Source of the DNA: a virus
Reading direction: 5' to 3' (one strand)
IMG/VR virus record: IMGVR_UViG_3300047481_001936
Span: 1 to 27,055 of that record
DNA: 27,055 bases
Shown: piece by piece, positions 14,006 to 22,006 of the stretch
Layout of the letters: the number at the start of each line of letters is the position of its first letter
Position numbering within the stretch: the stretch's first letter is position 1
The notes under the pieces: model-generated
Told to the model about the DNA's origin: nothing
Database searches by the model: none
The model's input: the letters and a program-made list of their open reading frames with translations, nothing else
Made by a program: the position numbers and the translations under genes

Positions 14006-14379
14006 CTGATTTCACTCAATATTTTGTCTATCCTGTGGTCTGTCTGAATTAAACTGATGTTTACTTCTGGTATTGATTTTGGTAAATAGTTTAAATAGTT
14101 CAAGAATGATTTTAGTTGTGGATGTAGGTCTTTTCCTAACTTAAAAAACAAAATCCTACAACAAGCTTCTGCTCCAAAAACATTTTGTAAGATTATTATG
14201 TGATTTAAGATTAATCTTTCTTTTAATTCTCCACCTTTTCTGAATCGCAGTAGTAATCTTTTCACATATTTAATTTTACTTAAATCTTCATAAAATTCAT
14301 CTATACCACCTGAACTCGGATTGGAATACATTTTAGTAGCAAATAATAAAAAATTATCAGAGTTCAATGCATTTTTCAT
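14002..14379 (-). CDS. Conserved phage late protein (DUF7207-like)
   Basis: This 125-residue helical protein has a pattern I recall from many T4-like marine phages: an N-terminal NSDNFLLFATKMY.NP segment, then FYEDLSKIKYVKRLL, then ELKERLILNHIIILQNVFGA and RILFFKLG, ending in a segment with LNYLP. These conserved blocks support a real gene. The function is not established to my knowledge. It overlaps the next gene by 4 nt (ATGA). No clear Shine-Dalgarno sequence is visible before ATG 14379, which follows the upstream stop by 26 nt. Confidence 0.75.
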   Translation of the reverse strand: MKNALNSDNFLLFATKMYSNPSSGGIDEFYEDLSKIKYVKRLLLRFRKGGELKERLILNHIIILQNVFGAEACCRILFFKLGKDLHPQLKSFLNYLNYLPKSIPEVNISLIQTDHRIDKILSEIR

Positions 14380-14405
14380 AATTTAAATAACACTTTTATT
14401 TTTAT

Positions 14406-15260
14406 TCAATCAATGTGACTTTTAAAATTTCTAACCAAATCGGTGACTACCCTTGACTTTTCTTTTTGTGTCAGAGATATTTTTTTATCTCCAGAGTTCA
14501 TTTTTCGCATTGCTGTGTTTACGACAAAATATAATTCTTTTCTTGCATCGTCTAAACTCAATTTACCTTTTTTCTTTTTTTGCTTCAAATGATTATAAAC
14601 TGGCATAAGAACTTTATTTTTTACTTCATTATTACGCATGATAAAATGCATGACTGATCTTGCTGGATCTTTTTCCTCTTGGAGATGATCTACACTTTCA
14701 TCTAATTTAGCAATTTTTTTTGCTTTTTCTTTTGTCGAAAGTGATCTTTTCTTTTCTGGTTCTTTAACCATGGCTTCTTGAACTGGTGCTGGTGCCATTT
14801 TTGACAACTTACCAGACATTGAGTACAAGCAAGTTCCTTCGTTGTATTCTACATTGACAACCAAAGCGAGTTTTGGTAAGTCTTCTCCTCTATTGAATCC
14901 CTTTGAGAGATCAGTTGTTGGAGTTGTTCCGAATGCACCTCCATGTAGTTCAACTGGAAATACATTTTGCCCCGGATTTAGTGGAGTTTTCATGTTAAAC
15001 TTAAAATCTAAACCAGCGTGATTTAGTCTAGTTCTTAGTTCTACGAGAGCGGCGGCCGCTTCTTCCTGCATATACTCACCGGCCAGGAATTTATGAATAA
15101 ACGCATTTATTCTGGAAATTGAACCACCTTCTCCTATACGGTGAATACCAAAATCGTTAAAAGCGGTTCTGTTTGGATACTCAGAGAAACCATTAAATAC
15201 AGAACCACCTACTGCGTAACTTTCTGCTAGTTTAGATAATATTTGTTTGAACTTTTTCAT
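14406..15260 (-). CDS. Late protein with capsid-targeting-like N-terminus, unknown function
   Basis: This 284-residue protein begins MKKFKQILSKLAESYAV, a possible prohead-targeting peptide with a cut after LAE. Residues ~20-160 look globular (GEGGSISRINAFIHKFLAG, then beta-like PVELHGGAFGTTPTT). After ~165 the sequence becomes Lys/Glu-rich and helical (KEPEKKRSLSTKEKAKKIAK) and then a folded helical C-terminus (YFVVNTAMRKMNSGDKK). No family recognised. It has its own TATAAATA promoter 18 nt upstream and AGGAGA before ATG 15260, and leads the transcript through DUF7207-like, DUF6267-like, holin-like and lipoprotein genes. Confidence 0.7.
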   Translation of the reverse strand: MKKFKQILSKLAESYAVGGSVFNGFSEYPNRTAFNDFGIHRIGEGGSISRINAFIHKFLAGEYMQEEAAAALVELRTRLNHAGLDFKFNMKTPLNPGQNVFPVELHGGAFGTTPTTDLSKGFNRGEDLPKLALVVNVEYNEGTCLYSMSGKLSKMAPAPVQEAMVKEPEKKRSLSTKEKAKKIAKLDESVDHLQEEKDPARSVMHFIMRNNEVKNKVLMPVYNHLKQKKKKGKLSLDDARKELYFVVNTAMRKMNSGDKKISLTQKEKSRVVTDLVRNFKSHID

Positions 15261-15277
15261 TTTTTCTCCTGCTATTC

Positions 15278-15285
15278 TATTTATA
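15278..15285 (-). promoter_or_regulatory. T4-type late promoter (TATAAATA)
   Basis: Exact TATAAATA on the - strand, one base after the stop codon of the upstream 669-residue protein. The predicted start at 15272 gives a 12-nt leader with AGGAGA before ATG 15260. Confidence 0.75.
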
Positions 15286-15286
15286 A

Positions 15287-17296
15287 TTACTTTTTCTTCT
15301 TCCCGCCTCTAGCGCGAAGGGTTAAAAATGTGGCAATTCTGTGTTTTGATTCTTCTTCTGTGTCACCTTTTATTGGTTTTGCCTTTACTTTTTTTGCAGT
15401 TCTATCTCTTTTTCTTATTTCTCCCTTTGTCATCGTGCCAGCATTTGATGAATTTACTATTTCTTCTTGTACAAATTCTTCATTTGCCATTTTTTTGGCA
15501 TCTCTGGTTGCGATTGCATAAATTATATTTTTTGCTCTTGGACCATATCTTAATTTGAATTTACCTATGTGTTTTTTAAGTTCCTTCACTCTTTGCTCTT
15601 TTGCTGCTGTTTCTTCTGGAGACAAAACTTTTTCTGCTAGTCTTCTTCTTTTAAACATTTTTATAGCGTCTTTTACAGATTTAGATGATTTTGGTGTTGG
15701 TGTTATAACATCAGGTAATGCCATCATTTTTGTATTAAAGTGCATTATTGGGTCATATCCTGCTAAGTTTGGATTTACCTCATCTCCAACCTGTCCTGTT
15801 GCAAAATTTCCACCCATAGACATTACTTCACCCAACATTGCTTTGTTGCAATCTTGACATGCCTCTTCGCATCTGCATCCCCAAACGCGAAGTGCTGCGT
15901 TTATTTTACTCTTTGGATCTCTTGCAGTTTTTGCGCTTGTTCTCTTTCTTTTCATTCCACACATTCTTCCACAAAAAGACTTTCTTCTTTTTTGTGTTTT
16001 TCCTGAAAGTTTGCTAAAACCGCCCTTCTTCTTTGCTTCATCTTTTGTTTCGATTCCGGCATGAATTCCTTGGCGTCTTGCTTCTGCTCTGGAAAGACCA
16101 CCCTCTGGATGGTTTTTACCTTTTTTAAATCCTTTATATGGTTTTGCAGATTTTTTTGCTTCCATTATCACTGATATCATGTCTTTTATAATTGATTCTT
16201 TCATGTGTTTTCCTCTAAAAGTTACTAATCTTCTTAATGTTTCTGTATGTTCTGGTTTTAAATCGGAATATCTCCCTACATGAAGTCCAGTTATTGAACT
16301 TATTGGATTTTGCACTGGACTTCCATGTTTTGCTGGTGATCCACCCGCACCAACAGGGTGACCAGTTAGCATCTTTCCTTTTCTATCTATTCCTGTTATT
16401 CTCATACCTTGGGCGTGTTGCTCACTGCCTTTTAGCATAACTCTCGCTACAACTGGAATATTTCTTCCATATTCCTTTGATAATTTTTCAGCATATGCGA
16501 GTGCTCCATGAATACGGTCGTGTGTATCCATGTCTGCTATATCTCCTCTGTGAATTTTGTCTAATAGTCTTTTTCTGTAATTTTCTTGAGATTCTTCTCT
16601 TCTTTGGGCCATTTCACGAATGAATCTCTTGGTTTTTATATTTTCAACTGCCTCTTTTACCGATTTCCAACCACCGCCCTTACTCTTATACCACTTAGCA
16701 GCCCATCCATTTGCATATGCAGATGGATAAACATCAAATTTTGATTTTGCTGCCGCTTTTGCTCTTGCCCACAATTCTGGATTTGTTGGTTTATTTTTCT
16801 CGAATAGTTGTTGAACAGATTCGGATATTTTTCCTTTTCCAAAATTGGAAACATTTACAGGTTTTCCACCTTTTCCCTTGCGATTTGCTACGGGATCATG
16901 CTTTCTTTTTGCCGCCACAGCCGCAGCCCGTTCCTTTTTTGTCAGTTGGCTTCTTTTCTTGTTTGACATACATTTTGGTTTGGGTTCCCCCGGTTTTCTC
17001 GCGCATGGTCCTACCGCCTCTCCCTTTGAGTTGATTCTTTTCCATCCACCATCCGGGTGTTTTGGATTGAACCAATTTCTTAAATCTTCTTTCATTTCTA
17101 CTTTTTTCAGTCTAGAGTAATAATCTGGTAATTCACCAAGATGATGTAATGCAATCATTTTGGCGATATTTGCTTTGGTGGTGTGTTCCTTTTCTATTTT
17201 TTTACCCATTGCAAGTTGTTTCATTATTGTTTCTAATGACACATCGTGTTTCTTTGCAATGTTTTTTGGCGATTCTGGTTTTTTAAAGTTTTTCAT
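15287..17296 (-). CDS. Multi-domain late protein built of recurrent phage modules (DUF5661-, DUF6321-like)
   Basis: This 669-residue basic protein strings together modules seen in many phage late proteins. Residues ~10-70 (SLETIMKQLAMGKKIEKEHT, then LHHLGELPDYYSRLKKVE) resemble DUF5661. Residues ~70-150 (NWFNPKHPDGGWKRINSKGE) are Cys- and Lys-rich. Residues ~165-220 hold PELWARAKAAAKSKFDVYPS then YANGWAAKWYKSKGGGW. Residues ~390-480 (HPEGGLSRAEARRQ, KRRKSFCGRMCGM, LRVWGCRC) resemble DUF6321, and a CEEACQDCNKAM cluster follows. Short sites such as KEDL, ISES, VKEA and IMEA between modules could be prohead-protease cuts. ATG 17296 overlaps the upstream stop (ATGA). Likely a packaged or structural polyprotein, by inference. 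Confidence 0.7.
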   Translation of the reverse strand: MKNFKKPESPKNIAKKHDVSLETIMKQLAMGKKIEKEHTTKANIAKMIALHHLGELPDYYSRLKKVEMKEDLRNWFNPKHPDGGWKRINSKGEAVGPCARKPGEPKPKCMSNKKRSQLTKKERAAAVAAKRKHDPVANRKGKGGKPVNVSNFGKGKISESVQQLFEKNKPTNPELWARAKAAAKSKFDVYPSAYANGWAAKWYKSKGGGWKSVKEAVENIKTKRFIREMAQRREESQENYRKRLLDKIHRGDIADMDTHDRIHGALAYAEKLSKEYGRNIPVVARVMLKGSEQHAQGMRITGIDRKGKMLTGHPVGAGGSPAKHGSPVQNPISSITGLHVGRYSDLKPEHTETLRRLVTFRGKHMKESIIKDMISVIMEAKKSAKPYKGFKKGKNHPEGGLSRAEARRQGIHAGIETKDEAKKKGGFSKLSGKTQKRRKSFCGRMCGMKRKRTSAKTARDPKSKINAALRVWGCRCEEACQDCNKAMLGEVMSMGGNFATGQVGDEVNPNLAGYDPIMHFNTKMMALPDVITPTPKSSKSVKDAIKMFKRRRLAEKVLSPEETAAKEQRVKELKKHIGKFKLRYGPRAKNIIYAIATRDAKKMANEEFVQEEIVNSSNAGTMTKGEIRKRDRTAKKVKAKPIKGDTEEESKHRIATFLTLRARGGKKKK

Positions 17297-17922
17297 TTTT
17301 CCCTCGACTGTTCATCAAGATAAACTTCTATTTGATTTCTTGCGTTTGTTATTTCTTTAGCATATTTTTCTGGATCAGACATGACATTTTTTGCTTTTTG
17401 AGGACTGCACCACTGAGACATAATATAACCACAAATCATGTTTTTGTGGTGTATTGGAAGAACGCAGTAGCAATGAATGTTTGCAGATTCAAACGAGTGT
17501 TTTCCAAAACTATCTTTTTGATTTTTTACCAAACATGGCAGTGGGGAATTTTTTGTTACATCTTCAATAAGTGGAGTAAATAGAGATATCAAGAGATTGT
17601 TTATTTTGTCTCCTTGTGCAGACACACCCTTTGACACGGATTCATGTGTGCAAGACATTTTTCTCATTGAAACTCCATCCATAAAATACTCTCCATTGTG
17701 GAACTGAACCAGTTGAACTCTTGCAGCATCCGTCAAAACTCTTAATTCTGTCAGACATTCATGAATGTTTCCATGAACACTCCAAATGTCTGTTATGAAT
17801 TTTTTGTTTTTTATTTTGATGTTTGTTAAAAATTTATAAACAAATGCTCCAAAAACAGCAAACAAGGCAATTCCCAATTCAATCCAGTAATTAAAACTTA
17901 CTTCTGGTAACGGATCTGACAT
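17293..17922 (-). CDS. Membrane-anchored GAF-like domain protein
   Basis: This 209-residue protein has an N-terminal membrane span (YWIELGIALFAVFGAFVYKF) followed by a cytoplasmic domain with LTDAARVQLVQFHNGEYF, SMRKMSCTHESVSKGV and ANIHCYCVLPIHHKNMICGY. Those blocks match a GAF-like fold that I have seen in phage proteins with FHNG and M.CTHE signatures. GAF domains usually bind small molecules or act in signalling; the ligand here is unknown, and the Cys/His content (ANIHCYC, PIHH) might indicate metal or haem binding. ATG 17922 is preferred to the TTG three bases upstream. It starts 7 nt after the 972-residue protein gene. Confidence 0.65.
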   Translation of the reverse strand: MSDPLPEVSFNYWIELGIALFAVFGAFVYKFLTNIKIKNKKFITDIWSVHGNIHECLTELRVLTDAARVQLVQFHNGEYFMDGVSMRKMSCTHESVSKGVSAQGDKINNLLISLFTPLIEDVTKNSPLPCLVKNQKDSFGKHSFESANIHCYCVLPIHHKNMICGYIMSQWCSPQKAKNVMSDPEKYAKEITNARNQIEVYLDEQSREK

Positions 17923-17929
17923 CAAATTC

Positions 17930-20848
17930 TCACTTCTTAGACCTGTTATGACTCTTGCTTACAACTCTAAGATTTTTCATTGAGTTGTTGTTTGGATTGC
18001 CGTCTTTGTGGTCAACATCTCGGCCATCTCCCTTACGAATACGCCCCAAGCGTTTCATAAGACGGTTTACTTTGTTTCTTTTTGCTCTATTCTTTTTTTG
18101 TTTTTCTGTTCCTTGATAATTATCATATTCTTTTCTGTAATTTCTTTTCTCTGCTACAAAGTTTTTTGCAAAGGAAATATAGAACTCTTGTAAATTCTTT
18201 TCTACTGGAATTTCGTGTTCTGTATTTCCAATTTTTACTGTGTTGTAGAAACCAGATTCTACTTTACCAAATTGAGTAAAGTCTATGTCTTGTGTGGAAA
18301 TCATTTCTGGTTCAAGTTCTAAAAATTGCATCAAAGAGTAAATGTCTCCACCTATTTCATTTTGAATTCCGTCCAGTAATTGTGATGTTTCTATGGAACT
18401 TATTACATTTTCTGTTATTAAACCAGACAACACTGGATTATGAGAAAATGATTCCTTTGCTATTTTCTTGGGATTCAGAACCATTGATATTACACTCCAG
18501 TATGAGTAAACTTTTCTTCCGGTTTTTCTTCTTATTGCTTCTGCTTCAGATGATTTAACAGAACTGCTCTTAAATCTTATGACAAAATTTAAAGCATCTG
18601 CAACTTTATCTGCATACTCTGGTGTTATTTGTGATAATGATGTTTCTGTTCCATCCTTGTTCAATGAAAGAACATACTGAGCAACAGCGGGACTAATTTT
18701 TTTCGGATTTCCTGTATCGAATTTTGCCATTCCGGTAAGTGCTTCAAATACAAATGCTTTTCGGAAATCTTTACTTTGAACGAGTAGATCTTGTAATTCT
18801 TTTCTTGCTTCTTTGTGTAGTTTGTCATATTTAATAATTTCTTTGTCTTGTCCTTCCAATTCACCACCAGTAAGGAAATCCGTTATGTCTCCTCCTGCGG
18901 TTCTTCTTGGAGAATTGATCAAATTCTTTAATGATTTAATTAGCGATTCTGCTCTTTTCTTTATTTTTGGTTCTAATTTTTTCTTATCCATTCCTTCAAG
19001 AGCAGCATAAATTGTTGCGGTTGCCTCGCCTCCTGCTTTACCGGACATCAACTGAGATGGTCCGCATTTTACGGAGACACCGACAACTTGACCAGAGTTC
19101 ATGTCTCTGAACAATATGTCAGACTTTGGAGTATTATCAACTCCTCCATAGTTGGTCCAGAACTTACTTAATTTTTCTGATTTATTTGCACCATAATGAA
19201 TTGCAGCAAAATTTGCTCCGGGATAACTTGTAGAGAGTTGTTCTGAAATTGCTTGTAAAGTTCTTTGGGAAGATTCACCCAAAGTTGTGCTATTTGCCAA
19301 ATATTCTGCTGCTTCCGGGGAAATAAGTCCCTCTTTGACTTGTTTTTCTAGAGGAATGCCCATTGCCTCGTTGAATGCGGCAACAACACCGAATTCCATG
19401 TCAACCGCGGCGTGATCTGAGTCTGGGTAAGTAGATTTACCAGTAGATCTTGTTGGTGGTGGTTTTTGTGGAACCATTGCTGCCTGAACGGCTTGATCTT
19501 TTTGCGTTTCTTGTGCTTCTGCTTTTTTATTTCTTTTTTCTTTTCCAGAATCAGCACCTTCTACTTTACCGAACAACTCAATAGATGTTGGTGTGTTTAC
19601 AAAGTCTTCATCCTGTAAAATTTGCTCTGCTGCACTTTGTGTCATCTTGTCTGGTGGGACCAATATTCTATGGTTTGCTTGCAGAGATGTTTTTCTTATT
19701 ATCATTTTGTTTTCATCATCATCCTGAACAATCAAAACTTGACCAGAGAAAGGATTTGATTGTCTAACTGCATCATCTTTTGCTCTTTGTTTTCTTTTTC
19801 TTGCATTTTGATCTCTTCTTTTTTCTTGTTGAGATTTTTGTTCAATTAACATTTTAAAAGCATGAAAAAGTGGACTTTCTCTAAGTGGTGTTTTTCTGTT
19901 CATTTGTGCAAGTCTTTTTGATTCACCAGAAACGACTTTCGGTAAAATTTGTTTTACCATTCTTGTTAGGATTGGTCTTCTTTTGTTTATTGCTGTGTCG
20001 ATTCTTGCTCTTTGAGCATATGATAACTTTTTCCAATTTCCCTTAAACAGTCTTTTTCTGAGAGTTGTTTTTATTTGACTTGTTGCTCTTTTCTTGAGTT
20101 GTTTGATATTTCTTCTTCTCTTTTTTCTTAACTTTCTCAGAAATGCTCTTCTTTTTGCTGTTCTTCTTGCAGACCTTGCAAGTTTCATTCTTCCCTGTGC
20201 CGAAACAGTTTCAGTCAAAACTTCTTGATTGTTTGCAAATTCTTGAATTTCTTCAAATGTAAATGAAGGAAGAGAAACATAATCTTCCTTAAGTTTCATT
20301 CCTTTTCTTACATCTTTGAATAATTTTGTTGCTTGTGTTTTTGTGACATGACCGGGTAATCCCATCCTAAATGCCTCAAAATTTCCCTCAGCAGCAGCTT
20401 TTCTTTGCTTTGTTGCAGACATTCCAGCAAGACCTTTTGCTTGCTCTCCTCTTTCTCCTCCAGCAGTTACTACCTTAAAATTTTTGAATTTGAAATCACC
20501 TTTTTTCTGGTAGTGCGGAACTTTATCGAATATAGATTCTCTGTCAGAACCAGTGACTACTGTAACATCTTCATATCCTTGATCACTAACATGTTTTAAA
20601 GCATGAAATGGTGATATGATATCATCCGAAACATGAACATTCGGTGTCCCAAGAACAGATGCCATGTGCTTTGCTTTTGTTTTTGGATCTAATGGATTTT
20701 TCTTTGGATCTTGACTTCTGCTACCATAAATTCTGTGTTCAGAACCAGTTTGTGAAGCTAATTCCATAACTTTCTGAGCAAGCAGATGATGACCAGATGT
20801 TGGTGGGTTGAATCTTCCAAATGTTATTACAATTGATTTTTTTGCCAT
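17930..20848 (-). CDS. Giant fusion: nucleotidylyltransferase, basic module, nuclease-like domain, HNH
   Basis: This 972-residue protein has at least four parts. Residues 1-190 are a nucleotidylyltransferase: FGRFNPPTSGH holds the (H/T)xGH motif and VTGSDRESIF the second conserved site, as in NMN- or cytidylyl-transferase-like phage enzymes. Residues ~210-320 are extremely Arg/Lys-rich. At about 570-640, PKSDILF and VGVSVKCGPSQLMSG match a PD-(D/E)xK-like phage nuclease pattern. The last 40 residues (DVDHKDGNPNNNSMKNLRVV) are an HNH-type motif. TFEEIQEFANNQEVLTETVS and ESPLFHAFKMLIEQ are possible cleavage linkers. ATG 20848 with AGGA 8 nt upstream is preferred to the GTG at 20854, and a TATAAATA promoter precedes it. 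It could be cut into separate proteins. Confidence 0.75.
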   Translation of the reverse strand: MAKKSIVITFGRFNPPTSGHHLLAQKVMELASQTGSEHRIYGSRSQDPKKNPLDPKTKAKHMASVLGTPNVHVSDDIISPFHALKHVSDQGYEDVTVVTGSDRESIFDKVPHYQKKGDFKFKNFKVVTAGGERGEQAKGLAGMSATKQRKAAAEGNFEAFRMGLPGHVTKTQATKLFKDVRKGMKLKEDYVSLPSFTFEEIQEFANNQEVLTETVSAQGRMKLARSARRTAKRRAFLRKLRKKRRRNIKQLKKRATSQIKTTLRKRLFKGNWKKLSYAQRARIDTAINKRRPILTRMVKQILPKVVSGESKRLAQMNRKTPLRESPLFHAFKMLIEQKSQQEKRRDQNARKRKQRAKDDAVRQSNPFSGQVLIVQDDDENKMIIRKTSLQANHRILVPPDKMTQSAAEQILQDEDFVNTPTSIELFGKVEGADSGKEKRNKKAEAQETQKDQAVQAAMVPQKPPPTRSTGKSTYPDSDHAAVDMEFGVVAAFNEAMGIPLEKQVKEGLISPEAAEYLANSTTLGESSQRTLQAISEQLSTSYPGANFAAIHYGANKSEKLSKFWTNYGGVDNTPKSDILFRDMNSGQVVGVSVKCGPSQLMSGKAGGEATATIYAALEGMDKKKLEPKIKKRAESLIKSLKNLINSPRRTAGGDITDFLTGGELEGQDKEIIKYDKLHKEARKELQDLLVQSKDFRKAFVFEALTGMAKFDTGNPKKISPAVAQYVLSLNKDGTETSLSQITPEYADKVADALNFVIRFKSSSVKSSEAEAIRRKTGRKVYSYWSVISMVLNPKKIAKESFSHNPVLSGLITENVISSIETSQLLDGIQNEIGGDIYSLMQFLELEPEMISTQDIDFTQFGKVESGFYNTVKIGNTEHEIPVEKNLQEFYISFAKNFVAEKRNYRKEYDNYQGTEKQKKNRAKRNKVNRLMKRLGRIRKGDGRDVDHKDGNPNNNSMKNLRVVSKSHNRSKK

Positions 20849-20866
20849 ATTCACATTCCTGTATCA

Positions 20867-20874
20867 TATTTATA
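20867..20874 (-). promoter_or_regulatory. T4-type late promoter (TATAAATA)
   Basis: Exact TATAAATA on the - strand, directly after a terminator hairpin. The predicted start at 20861 leaves a 13-nt leader with AGGA before ATG 20848. Confidence 0.78.
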
Positions 20875-20883
20875 AATGAAAAA

Positions 20884-20902
20884 AACCGGAAAACATCCGG
20901 TT
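20884..20902 (-). terminator. Rho-independent terminator
   Basis: AACCGGA (20884-20890) and TCCGGTT (20896-20902) form a 7-bp stem with a 5-nt loop. On the - strand the stem is followed by a run of T residues. It ends the nuclease/NUMOD unit (stop at 20929) and immediately precedes the late promoter at 20867. Confidence 0.8.
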
Positions 20903-20928
20903 CTTTTGGTAAATGTGCCTTTTATCTT

Positions 20929-21309
20929 TTATTCTTCTATTATTAGGTCTTCGAACACTTCACCGACATAAGTATGTCCTTTATATGATTTTCTTTTTCC
21001 ATTGATAACTTCATACATTGCTGCTCTGGAATAATCATTTTTTCTGCAAAAATCAGTCATATTGTGAACTTTGACCGTTGCATTTTCTTTCAAAAAGACA
21101 AAGAATTTGGTATTTGGAACTACTGTTTTTTTCTTTTCTATTGGTTTTTGCACTTCTTGCCAAGTCCAATGTCTTTGCTTAACAAATTCTCCACCAAAAT
21201 CATTTATAAATTGCTGTCTCCATATTGAGGATCTTGCATCATCATTACAAGCGACCCATGTTGGTGTGTTTACTCTATTTACATGCTCTTTGATAAGATT
21301 TTTTCTCAT
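20929..21309 (-). CDS. NUMOD-like DNA-binding protein
   Basis: This 126-residue protein's C-terminal half (VKVHNMTDFCRKNDYSRAAM then YEVINGKRKSYKGHTYV) matches the nuclease-associated modular domain: a small helix-turn-helix found beside GIY-YIG and HNH homing endonucleases that contacts target DNA. The N-terminal half (THVGVF-side residues NTPTWVACNDDARSSIWRQQ) has no nuclease motif that I recognise. It may be a remnant of a homing endonuclease or a free-standing DNA-binding protein. It overlaps the upstream nuclease gene by 4 nt (ATGA) and is followed by the terminator at 20884, so both genes form one early unit. Confidence 0.6.
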   Translation of the reverse strand: MRKNLIKEHVNRVNTPTWVACNDDARSSIWRQQFINDFGGEFVKQRHWTWQEVQKPIEKKKTVVPNTKFFVFLKENATVKVHNMTDFCRKNDYSRAAMYEVINGKRKSYKGHTYVGEVFEDLIIEE

Positions 21310-21971
21310 TTTGTTTCCCTTTCATATAAATCAATTGCATCTTTTAAATTAGAAACATAATTTATTACAGGTTCTTCAAATATCTGAAGTATTCCATCCT
21401 CCGATGCTATTAATATTTTCAATTTTTTAATTTTTTCACCAGTCATTTCTTGCCACATTAAAGAATATGCAGTTGCTTGTAAAAAATAATTGTCAATATC
21501 TTCTTTTCTTTTTGGTCGTGTGCTTCCCTTAAAATCAATAATAGATAATTCTCTATCGTGTTCCGCAATGCAGTCAACTCTTCCGGCTAATCCTAAAGTT
21601 TTGCTCCAGAGAGGTGTCTCTATGCATCTTATGTTGTTTATTTTATCTACTTCTGGTTTTATTGTAAGAAATAGATCTTTTAAATTATCATCAAAACCAG
21701 ATCCATTTAAATCTATTTTTACATTTAAGAGATAGGTTTCAACAAGAGAATGTAATTTTGTTCCGCGAGAGCAAACTCTTGCAGACTCTTCTGGATTATT
21801 TTTTCTCCACTCAGCAAAGAATTTTCTTTTTGACCACCCTGTTACTGTTGTAACTGAGGGAAAATTTCCATCGGGAGTGTTATAGTATCTTTTACCGGAT
21901 ACTTCTTTGCTTTCGATATCTAGAGATGGAATTATTGGTTCTAAATGTTTAAAATTACCACAAACAATCAT
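21306..21971 (-). CDS. PD-(D/E)xK exonuclease, RecB/Cas4-like
   Basis: This 221-residue protein has the RecB-type nuclease core: an SRGTKLHSLVE segment (family His/Glu), GLAGRVDCIAE with D133, IIDFKGSTR with D145 and K147, and FLQATAYSLMWQEMTG holding the motif QxxxY. This resembles the phage and mitochondrial MGME1-type exonucleases that act on single-stranded DNA ends. It probably takes part in recombination or recycling of host DNA. It is separated from its upstream neighbour by 27 nt, has no Shine-Dalgarno sequence, and is preceded by a sigma70-like promoter whose predicted start is the ATG itself. Confidence 0.85.
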   Translation of the reverse strand: MIVCGNFKHLEPIIPSLDIESKEVSGKRYYNTPDGNFPSVTTVTGWSKRKFFAEWRKNNPEESARVCSRGTKLHSLVETYLLNVKIDLNGSGFDDNLKDLFLTIKPEVDKINNIRCIETPLWSKTLGLAGRVDCIAEHDRELSIIDFKGSTRPKRKEDIDNYFLQATAYSLMWQEMTGEKIKKLKILIASEDGILQIFEEPVINYVSNLKDAIDLYERETK

Positions 21972-21977
21972 TGTTAA

Positions 21978-22006
21978 ATTGTATCACTTTCTTTATTATC
22001 AATCAA
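21978..22006 (-). promoter_or_regulatory. Sigma70-type promoter with predicted leaderless start
   Basis: On the - strand TTGATT (22001-22006), a 17-bp spacer and TACAAT (21978-21983), ending 6 nt before ATG 21971. The -35 box overlaps the final codons and stop (GTTGATTGA) of the upstream gene. This is the same geometry as the promoters at 1260 and 24787. Confidence 0.65.

Noticed and set aside
15053-15060. GCGGCCGC, a rare GC-rich octamer in an AT-rich genome
   Set aside because: It encodes part of an alanine run (EEAAAAL) in the 14406-15260 protein, so codon content explains it.
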